From NCBI GenBank assembly GCA_947561715.1, contig OX387200.1, forward strand, positions 5,272,501-5,336,500: a DNA stretch of 64,000 bases, given 5' to 3'. A program made the position numbers and the translations under genes. Shown in pieces: positions 52,005-63,537 of this stretch. Below the pieces are notes generated by a model. That model worked only from the letters and a program-made list of their open reading frames with translations. It had not been told where the DNA came from and made no database searches. This DNA comes from Ascidia mentula (taxonomy: Eukaryota > Chordata > Ascidiacea > Phlebobranchia > Ascidiidae). Numbering within the stretch: the stretch's first letter is position 1; every line of letters begins with the position of its first letter.

Positions 52005-55000
52005 ATGATTGAAGAAGCCATTGAAGCATTTCGCACTGGATTTCCTTTGGGGGTATTAGCTGTTTTTCCTGTTCTTCTCCTGGTTGTTTCACCAACTGTG
52101 GATGCTGCCCATGAATTTACAGTCTACAGAATGCAGCAGTTTGATCTACAGGGAAATACATATGGTATATAATTACGACAGTATGTACCTGAAACCTAAA
52201 TAGTAAAATATCGGCTGCTGTAATTTTAGTCAGATCCTTTTTCACATATGTAATGTAATATTTTTCCCTCATGGATTGCCACTAAATTTCACATGACATT
52301 TTGTTCATCAAGACCTAAAACCTTCGCAATTTTATTATTTACTACAACCCGACACTTTTTACTTTATTGCTGTTGTGTAGGGTGTCGCAGCTCGCTTGTG
52401 AATGCTGAAGCCAGAACATTTCAGTCTTCATCAGTTACACGTAAATGTGTTCTTCTTCGTTCAAATGAATTAACCCATGCCCGTTACCTGGAGGTTCTAG
52501 ATCGGGGTCCAAGTGCCATTGTGGTTTTACTCAGTGGCAATATGTCTCAAGAAGAAATGGATGTAGGTTTTGAAAAAAACTTTTATGTTTGTTTTACTAA
52601 TACTATGCAAACAGATTAAGCAAGTGCTTTAAACAGAGTTGCCATTTTGGTCCATGAAAAATACTGCCACATGTGTATAATCACATTATTGAAATATATA
52701 TTGCAGAGATTTATCGACTTGGAAAGCGAAATGCTCAGAATAGAATCAAACCTTCCAATATACTTCACATATGAAGATGAGGAGCTGAAAGAAATTTACA
52801 ACAGGGTACAACTTGCATGCCCAACTTGCATATACTGTATACGTGATATGTTTTATTGCTTGTTCCCAGGTAACTCACTCCACCAGCACAGATACCAGCT
52901 CAGCACTCCAAGCCATAATATCTTCAGCAACTTCGGTCGGTTATCAGCTTGTGGCCAGTGGAGCACAAAGCAAAGCACTGCCTGATCACGCACTTGTCAA
53001 CATTGAGGTAATGTTGTGTTAAACAACTTAGCATTTGAACATCCATTGAAAATTTCCATGCATATTTAAATTTATGATTTTATTAAAGGGATTTTTGCCC
53101 GGACTGGGAATGGAAGAACAACTGCCCACTATTGCTATTGTTGCTCATTATGACGCATTTGGTGTTGCACCGGTATGTGTTGTAGTTTTTGAGTGTCCGG
53201 TCTCAATCCAAACAAATTTTCTGGTGTAATTTGAAATCTTGTGTATTTGCAGTTTATGGCCCATGGTGCAAACTCAGATGCCAGTGGTGTTGTGGCTCTA
53301 CTCGAGTTGGCAAGAATCCTTGGCAAAATTTATAGCAACTCAAGAACACATCCCAAGTAAACATTCTAATTAGCTTGTAAATGGTTTGTAAATTTGTTAT
53401 AAATAGTCGAGCTTTAATTGCTTGTTCGTTTACTTCCTTAATTTACAATTCTCCAAAATTGTGTAACAACACTTTAAGGAGTATATACTATTTTTTATTT
53501 ACAGGCACAATATCCTATTTTTATTGTCTGGTGGTGGTAAGTTCAACTACCAAGGGTCTAAAAAATGGATTGAAGATGCTGCAGATAATGCTGGCTCCTC
53601 GGAGGCTGTGACATCTTCATTGCTGAATAATGCTAAGTTGGTGCTGTGTCTTGATTCACTTGGTGGCGCTAATGTGAAGTCATTGAGAATGCACGTCTCA
53701 AAACCACCTGCTGCCAATACAGTTGCTGGACAGATTCACAAAAATATACAAACGGTAGGTTCGGTTGTGCTATGTTTGTGATAGTCCTATTTTATTTGTT
53801 TTTTTCTTATGCAAGTTAACTGCCTAAAATTTAAATATGTGCCCAATGTTTTTTTGTTATTGGATGAGTACTGAATTTGCCAGTGTAAACGAATTGCTTC
53901 ATGATAAGCCCTAATAAACTGTAAGATGGATGAATCTCTTTTCCATTATAAAGGGGACCCTTGAGAATGAAAGGGCGTTTGGAGGCATAAAAAAATTTGA
54001 CAGTGTTTCGTTTCGGTAAATATCTTGTTACATAAAAGCCAAAACAATAATAAACACTTACATGCAACTCTGACAATCCACTGCAGTGAAGCACATGTAA
54101 GAAAGGTAAAAATGTTCTGTGCCTCGATAAAAGTGTGTTCTAAACCTTGTTTTAGGTTGCCAAGTTGATTGATCCCGATTTAGACACTTCAATTGTGCAC
54201 AAAAAAATTCGTCTCTCTTCCGACTTGTTGGCTTGGGAACATGAAAGGTACTCGATTCGTCGACTCCATGCTGCCACTTTGTCAGCTGTGGACAATCATG
54301 AGGTAAACCAATGCAAGGGTTGAACCCTGGATTTGCATCACCCCAACAATTGTGTAAATGTATATAACTCTGATCTGATCTCAAACCATTGTCTCAAGGA
54401 TTAACTAACAAATTTAAAAAATGCAGGATTGTGCAGTTTTGGTCAGTCAAACCAAACTGGTTTGCACTTAAATACATTGTTATATCTTTTCATTCCAAAT
54501 ATATAGAAATCGTAAGCATACAAAAGGATAATAATTAAAATTCTTAAACCAGTTTTCCACATAACTTTGTTTGCCCTGTAATCCATGTTGATTACTGTTT
54601 GTTTATTTTCCTATCTTAGTTGTGATTTGTGCTCTTGGCTTATTAAATAAATACGTTTAAATGTGCCTTTTTATTTAGGATGCAGCAAGGCGATCCATAA
54701 TGGATACCAAGAAAACTGTAAACATAAATACCTTGACAAGGAACATTGAAATCCTAACAGAGTCTGTTCTTCGCTACCTCTATAATGCTTCAGAGGCAAG
54801 TTGATAGTGTTTAGTTAATGGAATGTTATCATGTATAACATGTTGTGTTTTGCAACAGGAGGTAGATGTAAACTTTGCAAGCGGCGATTATGCAATTCAT
54901 AAAGATCATATTCAAGCTTGGCTCAATTACCTCGCAGATCAGCCAAGGCCTGCTCAGGTATTTAATATATCCACCATAAATACCTAGTTCTTGCAGCTAA

Positions 55001-56402
55001 ATAAAGTAACAAGTTTTGATTTATTTTCTCAGGCCTTAACTGATGATCACCCGGTTGTCACTGCCTTGGAAGCTGCTGTGCAAAGACATGTTAAAAATAC
55101 CAAAAAGATCAGATTTAAGGCAGACAAAAGGTGGGTTTGTTGTCGCTAATTTTGCAATGTTACCAAACGTGTCCCTTAAAAGTCATTGTTTTATGTTCCA
55201 CGCTGATGTTTTGCAGCATCATGTCATTTCTGCGAAAAAGCTTTTGTATTTCATTCATTTTAAATGGAAAAAATATAGCAGTTTTATTGCAAATATTTTC
55301 AATGCAATTGTAAAGTATAAACTCATAATGTGGAGACCTTTTTTAAGAGCCCACAATTGAATACTGAAGTTGTGTAACACTGTAGCTGAAATGCCATGAT
55401 GAGGAATTGTGCAATTCCCTTTTCGTGCTTCCTAATGGTGTTGTATTACAATATGCAGAGATCCTGACATTCTCTTTTATGATGGGCTTGTGAACAAAAT
55501 GAGTGCTTCCATTGTAAGATCAGCAGTGTTCGATCTCTATGTAACAGGCCTTGTTGCTACCTACATCACTATCATCTATCTATTAGTTATGGTAAGTGTT
55601 TGCTGTGAAGGAATTTTGAATACAAAACAAACATCTTCAGTTTTGCTTCTGTGTTTGACTAAAATAGCAACGTTGGCTATCATTTTACATGCATTACTAA
55701 TCAATAGTTTTATTTCACTTGTGGTAACATCATAGTAGTCATAGACACTTTTTCCAAAATTCTCCTTTTTGAGAAGCACTAAGACGCAAACCAATTCATG
55801 TTTATTTGCCATAGAGCTGGCTGTGGATTCATGTTTTTAGGTCTATAAAATTCCTACATACTTCCCAATAAAAAGATTTAGCAATCACATACAATATAAG
55901 GTGCCATAACAACCCCCCCTCCATAGACCCAGGTGGTGAACCTCTGCCTTTGGGGAAAACGTTCGCATTTAGGCAAATGGATTAGCCTGCCTGATTTTTA
56001 AACTTACTTGTTTGTCAAGTTTATAACCCTTATGCTGCACAAACCTATCTGGAAACAATCACCTGTTGCTTTACAACAATACAACAAACAAAGGAAGTTT
56101 AAGTATCAAGACAAACAATAGTGGGGAATGTAAATAGGAAGCAATAGTTTCCTTATCTTTACTTCACTGCACCATTTTGTCTGCTTGCGTGCATTTCAGA
56201 TGAAAGTGATTGTAGTTACAATCAAAACGTCTGTAAAAATCAATTTCGTGGCAGTTACATAGGCTATGTTGTTTGTGAAGATTTATAAAACGATAAGTTA
56301 TGTTCCGAAGTTAAATTACTTATTTTTTTTATGCAGAAATTCAGTGGTATTCTTCATGTTGCCAGCAAGCTCAGTTCTCTGCCAAAGGTTAAGGTGCATT
56401 AA
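52005..56402 (+). CDS. NCLN: Nicalin (BOS complex subunit, 13 exons, 558 aa)
   Basis: Exons: 52005-52164, 52381-52562, 52707-52805, 52870-53007, 53089-53172, 53253-53356, 53505-53754, 54156-54302, 54679-54795, 54859-54957, 55033-55130, 55459-55591, 56337-56402. The sum is 1677 nt; vertebrate nicalin is about 563 aa. Nicalin is a nicastrin-related ER membrane protein that works with NOMO and TMEM147 in the translocon-associated machinery for multipass membrane proteins. Visible features: hydrophobic N-terminal segment, [16 protein letters not shown] block, [18 protein letters not shown] aminopeptidase-fold core (here [15 protein letters not shown]), [22 protein letters not shown], and a C-terminal hydrophobic span ending YLLVM. 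A candidate (trans-)splice acceptor lies at 51995, 9 nt before the ATG. Intron 9 uses a GC donor. Confidence 0.96.
54796..54858 (+). other. GC-AG intron in nicalin
   Basis: The donor reads GAG|gcaagt and the acceptor 'caacag|GAG'. With the GC donor the frame continues through [23 protein letters not shown] donor 4 nt downstream would shift frame into a stop within exon 10. GC-AG is a known minor U2-type class. Confidence 0.85.
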
Positions 56403-58370
56403 CCAAGCTGTGATATCAAACCTCTTAATTCCCATTGGAATAATGGTTTGTTATATTGTTGTGCCATGAAAGTCCACGCAAGCTGAAAGAATGAAAGCTG
56501 TTGAAGACAATTTTAAACAAAGGCAAACTTGCGTGTATGCAAACAAAGCTGCTGTTAGTACCTTCAATACTGTTTAACGTAGTGCTTAATTTAAACTTAC
56601 AATTGACCTGTTGGCAGTCACGTATTTTATTGTAAAAAGTTGGGCATTCACATAGCACTGATCTTTGTAATATGATTGGACTTAAACATGCTTTTTTCTA
56701 AACCTTCAAGCCAATTTTCCTTATGTGTCTCACGAACAAATTTGTATTTCTGTCAAAACTTTGTTTATCAACTCTCCAAGCTGTGTTGTTGTCTTCAATT
56801 CTCTGATTTCCAATGGTTCTTTAACATTAGAAGCTTTGTTTTGCCATTTGAGCTTAAAAAGTTAACTTAATCACAGTTGCGTGGCAACTCGCCAGTGGAT
56901 TATTTATTAAACATGACTGGACAACTTTATGAAGATCACCGCTCATTGCAATAGTTGTAGTGAAACCAAATTGGCGTTTTCAAAACTATGCACGGACCCA
57001 GTCCAATGGATACTTTCAATATGTATTTGTTTTTTCAAATCTTACTCCTGCAACCACGTATCCTTTTAACGTTTAGTGTTGGTTCAAATAACATGACTGT
57101 TTGTTTGTTTGTGTTGTCTCTTCCGTTCATGTTCTGCCCCGTAATTTGTCTCTAAAATCATTAAAGCGATGCGAATTGTTATTTTTCGGAGGAATTGAAT
57201 CACAAAACCTATGCAAAGCCATCAGAAATAATCATCAAAACTTTTGCATGTAACTTGGTATTGCAGTCATGCGAAGCAACATACTTGTTCAATGACCGGC
57301 CGTTAATTGTAAATGCTGGAAAACGTGGTTTCGCCTGCAAACAATGAGTATCCAAATGTTTCGCAAAATATTTAAAGCGAATAGTGGTAGTCCTAAATTG
57401 TACTTTAAATTCAGCTTGGGTGGCAAGTTCAAATATACCTAGCATTTGGTGAGAATTGCCAGCCAAATTAAAGGTGGCAGCAGGCAGCTGTTATTTAATC
57501 CTCGTCATTTCCATGGCTCAGTTAAACCAACACTTGCGGCTTTTTACAATGCCAGCGGTACAACAACTCTAATCCTTTTATTCGCGTGGATTAAAACCAC
57601 CCCTACACAACCATTATGCGATCAGACGGCAGACCCCTTTGCCATGGCTGTTAAGCTTGATTGACAGGTAGGTAAAATTGGCAGAGACTTAGTATCCCGA
57701 AAGCTGTCTCAGAGAAAAAGTCGTTTTTTTGCTCAAACATAAGCGGCGCCATGATCTGTGAAAACAACGTCTTGAGTATCCTTTCTGCTTGCTTCCGGCA
57801 GCTGCGCCTTTAATTAGACTGGAGTGCACAGAAAGCGAGAGAAAACAAGAATGGAATCAGGCAAATGAACTTCAGGACATTCCGTTCGCGTGAACGATAG
57901 TGTCAAGCTTATGAGTGATGTTGAAGTACACTCCACAGTTAAAAGGCGTTGGATATATTAGGGAAAGCGACGCCACTTTTGTTTCAACTACAAAAAGCTA
58001 GACGGTGTCAAGGTAAAATGTGGTGCTTTGTCTCTTCTGGAATCCCAAGCGAACACTGCCTCAGAAAGTTGTCGTACGAAAGCGTAATTATAGCATAAAA
58101 GAACTGTCACTATTTTAAACAATCGAAGTGCGACAGTTTGTAGACAAAAGGAGTATTAGACATTTATGCTTGTTTTGTGAATGGGAGTAATGTTGTGTAG
58201 TAAACAGTCCATTAGGCAATCAGCACCCTTGTATCAATTGAGCAATTAAGTCTATTTCAAGAATCTCCACGTATCAGGTATTGTAACCAATGCGACGAAC
58301 CGCGATTACTCTACGCCGTTTTGTCTTCCATGTTTATATAACACACCGGATCTGAGGCTAATGAATAAGG

Positions 58371-58401
58371 GCACCACCAGACTCCATTGAACTGGTGGTG
58401 C
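58371..58401. repeat. Perfect 10-bp inverted repeat
   Basis: 'gcaccaccag' at 58371-58380 and its exact reverse complement at 58392-58401 flank an 11-nt loop. GC-rich for the neighbourhood. Function unknown. Confidence 0.7.
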
Positions 58402-58876
58402 TTTACTTCTTCTATGTCGGCAGAAATTATTTTAGGGACAATGGCAGCTCCCTTTTTGTGTACTGGCCCAGTGTAAACACGTCTGCTCTCAGTGCTCGGC
58501 TCTCTGAAGTGTTCGTTCAAGGAGATGCCGTGATTACATTATGTTAGTGTGAGCACAGTAGCGGCAATACAGCTCGGCTACTTCCGTAAAAGTGGTTTAT
58601 TGACTTTTCTCAGATCGTAGCATGTTTTGTAAATTTCATAAAAAAATCATAATTAAAGGGTAGCTGCTGGGCGGCGGAAAGACAAATCAGCTAATAAGGA
58701 TTCTTGCGCAGGAAGAACTATACGTAAATGCAAAACTGATCCGCGATTTTTAACTGTATATGCGTGACGATTTATTGACTATAACTGTTGAATTTACAAA
58801 TGCAGTCAAAAACTCTATACTACCAGGAGTCGGTTGGGAAAACAATGTTGCAAAAGAAATACGCCTTGTGTTAAAT

Positions 58877-58922
58877 CAGGGTTTCTTAACTGTGGGTCTA
58901 TAGGGACCCTCAGAAGGGGTCA
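58877..58922 (+). mobile_element. Possible hAT-family transposon end
   Basis: Begins 'cagggtttcttaactgtggg' followed by an inverted 'gggtc...gaccc' arrangement, resembling terminal repeats of non-autonomous hAT elements. I found no matching opposite end or 8-bp target duplication by eye, so this may be a solo remnant. Confidence 0.3.
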
Positions 58923-59165
58923 GCATTCTGTTCCCAAACAATAGTAGGCTGCTGATAAAAGTTCCTTTTCCAAGGGAACATCACCAAAAATAACCTTCAA
59001 GTTGTTCAATAGCGGTGGTAGTCCTCTTTCACAGATTTAACTAAATTGGCAATGTATATCCGGACACAAACGAGTTTTAAAACTACATGTTTATGATTAC
59101 AGCATATGGTTTAAATTAAAGTCTTAATACTCATCATATAGTTTTAAGTCAACTTGCCTGGCAAG

Positions 59166-60880
59166 ATGCGAATCGATAGATTTGTACCTGAAAACAAGCG
59201 GACTGGAGTTTCAGTTTATTACGAGGATTTTAAACCACGGGCGTCAACCGAATGTTCGCGTTCGCATCCTACGTCAGTGCACAGAAAAAATCGTCCACAT
59301 CCATCAAAGGTTAGGCTATAGATTATGGCAAGAACAATTACGACCTTTTACAGTTAATTTTCATTAGAAGTTTTACATAAATGTTATATAAGTAACAAAT
59401 TATTGGTATTGGTACCTAAAGGCGGTTGTTGAGCAGGTATTCCAGCATCATGTAGGGTTAACGTTTGATAACACAACAGACACCTCATCTCACATTACAC
59501 AATGGAGTAGACCCAACTAGTATAAAGGCAATGTTTTCAGTAGCACCAAGCTGGTCCCAAAATACAGTACCTTGGTATCCTCGTTCTCGAAACCATATAC
59601 CCGGAAAATACTTAGTCGGTATGAGAATCTGGTCGTTTAATGTTGACTGTAAATAGGCGAACACAGAACACGAGTCTGAACTCATTGGCTTTACGGGAAA
59701 AAAAGTCAATAACCTTTGCCGGTTTTTACTTGGCAATATTTACGGGTCATGCAAAATCCTTCGTTCAACCTTACCTGTCCAATACTTTTGTCTTTAATTC
59801 TCGTGTCGTGCGGTGTCATTCGCTCGCATTTGCCAAAGAGTCAGGACACGTATCTTTAACGACTGCCTGCAAGTTATCGGTAGGTTAACTTTTACTTGCA
59901 TCAAATGAGTTTCAAATCGCATGTTTTTGTTGATTGCAAGACATTGTTTTTAAACCAGAAGGAGAGACCTGACAAAACGTGCAAACTACTACCGTGCATA
60001 CAAAAGAACTTGTTTTTGTGTAGAACTTCTTGGAACCGCGAAGTCTTCCCGACCAAAGCACTGAACTTCAAAAGAAAGTGAGGCAAGCTGTTCGAAACTA
60101 CCTGAGCGAAATATACAGTTGTGCAGACGCAACAGACACGACGGAGTACAGGCATCCTCCACTGTTTAGGCCTCCAAGTGGAGTCGAAGGCTTGGGCCGA
60201 ACGGTTTACAGGCCACGAAGTATGGTGATGATGTTTGTAATGTAAAATATCAAAATTTTGGTTCAATTTGGTGGTATATGTTTATCACCACTTACATTTG
60301 AATTTCGGTATTAGCGTTGTTTTTTTTGGCAACAATAGATGTGAAGATAAAATAAAACTGTGACGTAACATTATAAAATTTTCTGATACAAGCATAACAA
60401 AGGTGTTAAATGTAACAACTGTCAGTGAACAGTTAGGTTTGCAGGCTTGGCAGCCCAGGCTTTCATTGCATGAAATATTACTGTGTCAGTGAACAGCTTT
60501 CAAGTTAACTTTGAAATAACCACAATCTAAACACATAACATTTTTCGAAAAAGCGTTTCACATGCAAGATTGTGTATGGACTACCCATTATATCACTAAA
60601 ACCAGTGCTATTTGTTTCGATTCGACTACACATCTATTTCCGCTTTTTCTCCTCTAATTAACCAAAACAATATGATAACGTTTCGTCAGGCCCAACACCT
60701 CTACGTCAGAGAGCCCACTACTCCACATATTATCCGATCAACCGCCCACCATCTGCCCCGCCAGAGGGCGTTGTTGGTCACGGATTTTCCATCCGCCCGG
60801 CGTCGACTGTCAAAGCTGAAGTTTCACCACCGCGTCATTTACAGGGCGAAACCAAGCGCGACAGTGAGTTTGTTAAATAA
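59166..60880 (+). CDS. Unrecognised three-exon protein (176 aa), Pro- and Arg-rich
   Basis: Exons: 59166-59309, 60024-60219, 60690-60880; 531 nt in one frame. Phases agree at both junctions (0, then 1), with donors 'aag|gttagg' and 'cgaa|gtatgg' and acceptors 'tgtag' and 'gtcag'. The start is the first ATG after an in-frame stop. Motifs include VSVYYEDFKPRAS, HRKNRPHPSKNFLEPR, YRPRSPTPLRQRAHYST, PPSAPPEGVVGHGFSIRPAS and a charged tail ETKRDSEFVK. No signal peptide or membrane segment. The short motif-spaced basic and proline-rich style resembles small axonemal or sperm-microtubule proteins; this is only an impression. An AATAAA overlaps the stop. The third exon's acceptor is weak, so that boundary is least certain. 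Confidence 0.6.
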
Positions 60881-60881
60881 A
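60876..60881 (+). terminator. AATAAA polyadenylation signal overlapping a stop codon
   Basis: The stop TAA at 60878-60880 lies inside AATAAA, which would leave a very short 3' UTR. It supports 60880 as the true end of the three-exon gene. Confidence 0.5.
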
Positions 60882-61837
60882 ATACACTTCCATTTATGCA
60901 ATACATTTTATGTATATATAGTTCTATGACAAAAGAAATTCCTCTTTAAGGTATCAACCAAAAAGCAAAAACACAAAAGAAACTCAAACCTTAGCCTATA
61001 TAAAATCATTAGGTTTTCCTAATGATCTCGATACGATAGTTGTTATCGCCAAGCAAGGACCTGCGCAGTGGCGCGATCCTGCCAACTTTCCCTTGGCATG
61101 AAACATTACTGCGTTGTCTTATATAAAATCAGATTTTTTCGTCCCACAAGCCTCGCATACTTAATATAGTTGCTCAGCTATGCAAAGGCTAAAGGGTAGG
61201 GTCAGCATTAAATGACCGTTTAAAACACTTCGGCGCCCCTCGCACAGGCCTCACCTTCAAGGTGTCCTTCCGGCACGCCTGCCTGTGTTCAGCACATTGT
61301 CTTGCCTCATGTCGTGTCGGCGTTACAAAACACGAGGCCCCTTAATCGGTAACCTTATCTCATATTTCGTTTTCGCTTCATGGGACTCCAAAGGCGACGA
61401 CAGGGGATGATCAGTCTGGTCCATATGTTTGACAGGTTGTTTAGTAGAAACAGTCAGTTTGGTTGGTTTGCTGTGTAGATCAGATCAATAGATGGACTCA
61501 AACAGTGATGATCGTAAGCGTAAAAAATCTAGTTCGATTGATGGTAAAACCGACCACAAGCTAATAATTATTATACCACCCCCATTTACACCGACACTGT
61601 AAATATAGCGATACTTCACATTTTAATAAGTCACGTTTTGAAGTAGGCTACTTGTAGAAATGAAATGCTTACTATTTGCTAATATGCTAGACGGACGTTT
61701 ACATTTCCACCGCATTCTGCTGGGGGTGCTGAGTCGATCGTGAGCTGAAACAAATCTATTTTTAAGAGATAGTTACCGAGCCTGACAGCCTTTAGTCCTA
61801 TAACTTGTAGCCGGTTAAAAATAAGAAAGGTTTTCAG
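60882..61837. other. Spacer between the two right-hand genes
   Basis: I see no supported coding exon. A segment near 60449-60488 partly resembles one near 61074-61098 ('gcatgaaatattactgtg' against 'gcatgaaacattactgcg'), a minor diverged repeat. Confidence 0.4.
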
Positions 61838-61895
61838 GTAACGTTAAGAATTTGACAATCTGCTGTTATATTTGGAGAAACACTGGCGTTTAGCA
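61838..61895 (+). promoter_or_regulatory. Putative 5' UTR after an acceptor
   Basis: 'aaaggttttcag' ends at 61837, a good acceptor, followed by 58 nt with an in-frame stop (61845) and then the first ATG of the next gene. It fits a spliced-leader addition site or a 5' UTR intron. Confidence 0.45.
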
Positions 61896-63537
61896 ATGAA
61901 ACCCACAGACAACCCTGAGATAGTGAGGTGGAAAACATGGATTGGAATGCCGAGAATTTCGCCGAACCTTGTGAATGCTGCCAAAAAAATGGGTCCCAAA
62001 AAACTTCAACCCTTCAAGCGAATGGGTAAAAGTGCAAAACCACAACAAAACAAACCAGACGAGAAAACAAGACAATATTTCAGTACTTAACAAACAGAGT
62101 ATTGCAACAAAAAGCTAATCATTGAGCAAAGTTTTGTTAAATTGTAATGTCGAATGTACACGTAAGCATTCAAGCGTTCTCAGTTCCATGGCGCTATACA
62201 GATTAAACTTGCATGTTCGTAGGGTCGGTTCGGATCGATCAAGAAATCAAGGAAAAAACGCGCCTTACGACTCCGATTCCTCAACGCCAAACGTGGCAGG
62301 ACGATAAAGTTGCAGAAGTTCCGGACACACGGAAACCTCACTGGGTTTGGTGAGTGGAATTTCGGGGTCACCAATAATACCACTGCATTTAGCATCATCC
62401 AGTACTGTTCTTATTGAAACAGTTTGCTGTAAAGCATTTCAATTTCTTGTCAATTCAGCGATCCCCAAAAGCAAGCCAGAAAAGCGCAGACAGGGAAACG
62501 AATCGCGTCAGCTCCACCGACTACAAACGGTTATACGCATTATCCCCAACATACCAAGGCCACTAACATGGAAACGAACAACATGACGTCACGCCTCGAA
62601 GAGTGGGCCCAGCACGCCAGCAACTATGGTAGCGAAATTTTCCCTTTGTAATAAACTGAACAGCCTCAAGCTATAGCTTTAATGTCAAGATGCTTTTCCT
62701 AGTTTAACTTTTTGTTTGTACAATTTACCTTATTTGACACAGAAAAGGAAGTGGTTTTCAGCATGTTGAAGAAAGTAACGCCAAGACCTGACGGATATCC
62801 TGAAACCCCAGACACAAAGCAATTTGCAAGGGCTAGAAGCGTTCCTCCGGCAAAAGGCGCAGCGGAAAGTGGCCCCAACGTGTGGGAAACGAGAAAGAAA
62901 AGAAACGTGTCATCGGCACCAGTGAAGAAAATGGCCGGTGGGTGTGGAATGGAATATGGGGCTAATGTTTGGCTCAGGCAGTAGAAAAAAACACATATTA
63001 GCTCAGGATTAAAAAAAAGCAAACACTCCTTGTCCACCTAAGTAATGCCTTACACAACTTTCAGAATAATGTGGATATTATGTAAAAACAGGACGGTGGT
63101 TGTGATTTTGTATTTCAGTAGGCTGATACAGTATATATATTGCATGTAATCGACAAATTTAATCCCTCATTTGATCACTATATAGGTTTGGTTACCTCTT
63201 CAACGCAACATCCGCTGCGCGATCAACGGTTGTATCGCCTCAAGGGACAGGACACACGAATCGACCCATCTCCGAAAGAAGAACGTAATCTTAACGTTTA
63301 CATGGATCACATGAGGTGAGATTACAACTTGAGCTGTTCAGTTTTCATTTGAAGCGGAGTTAATTTCACTTTCAGCAAAGAGCTGTTTTATTCATTATGA
63401 CGTCACAAACACTGAATAATGCTATTGGTCCACGTAGATCATCGTCATACCCGGTTTCGAAGAGCGACAAGAAATACGTGGCGGTTCCAATGCACAGATA
63501 CCAAAACCGCAAATCTTCTGGTGCCGAGGATTACCAA
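61896..63537 (+). CDS. Unrecognised basic protein, probably partial (258 aa short form or at least 303 aa)
   Basis: Exons: 61896-62025, 62223-62349, 62459-62628, 62743-62937, 63186-63315, then an exon starting at 63376 or 63381. All five junction phases agree (1, 2, 1, 1, 2). Conserved-looking blocks: MKPTDNPEIVRWKTWIGMPR, TTPIPQRQTWQDDKVAEVPD, RLEEWAQHASNYG, KVTPRPDGYPETPDTKQFAR, HPLRDQRLYRLKGQDTRIDP. Rich in Lys, Arg, Gln and Pro; no signal peptide or membrane span. With the acceptor at 63375 the protein ends at 63400 (258 aa); with the next AG (63380) the frame stays open to a donor at 63537 and continues beyond. A candidate next exon is 63930-63980. I do not recognise the family. Confidence 0.65.

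Larger units (their letters stand above)
56403..59165. other. Region between nicalin and the next gene
   Basis: Starts with the probable nicalin 3' UTR. I find no exon chain on either strand. Longer frames (57446-57664 plus; 57209-57466 and 58311-58520 minus) lack supported starts or splice partners. A perfect 10-bp hairpin (58371-58401) and a hAT-like end (from 58877) are listed separately. Confidence 0.5.

Noticed and set aside
57209..57664. Two opposing frames of 72 and 85 codons
   Set aside because: Both begin with non-ATG codons or lack partners, and neither joins the phases of neighbouring exons.
60612..60929. 105-codon frame over the third exon of the 176-aa gene
   Set aside because: A different reading frame of the same DNA joins the preceding exon in phase and ends at an AATAAA-overlapped stop, so this longer frame is a shadow.
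61938..62029. Alternative start MDWNAENFAEP in another frame of the last gene's first exon
   Set aside because: It would end in phase 2 at the same donor, incompatible with the next exon, whereas the MKPTDNPE frame ends in phase 1 and joins cleanly.
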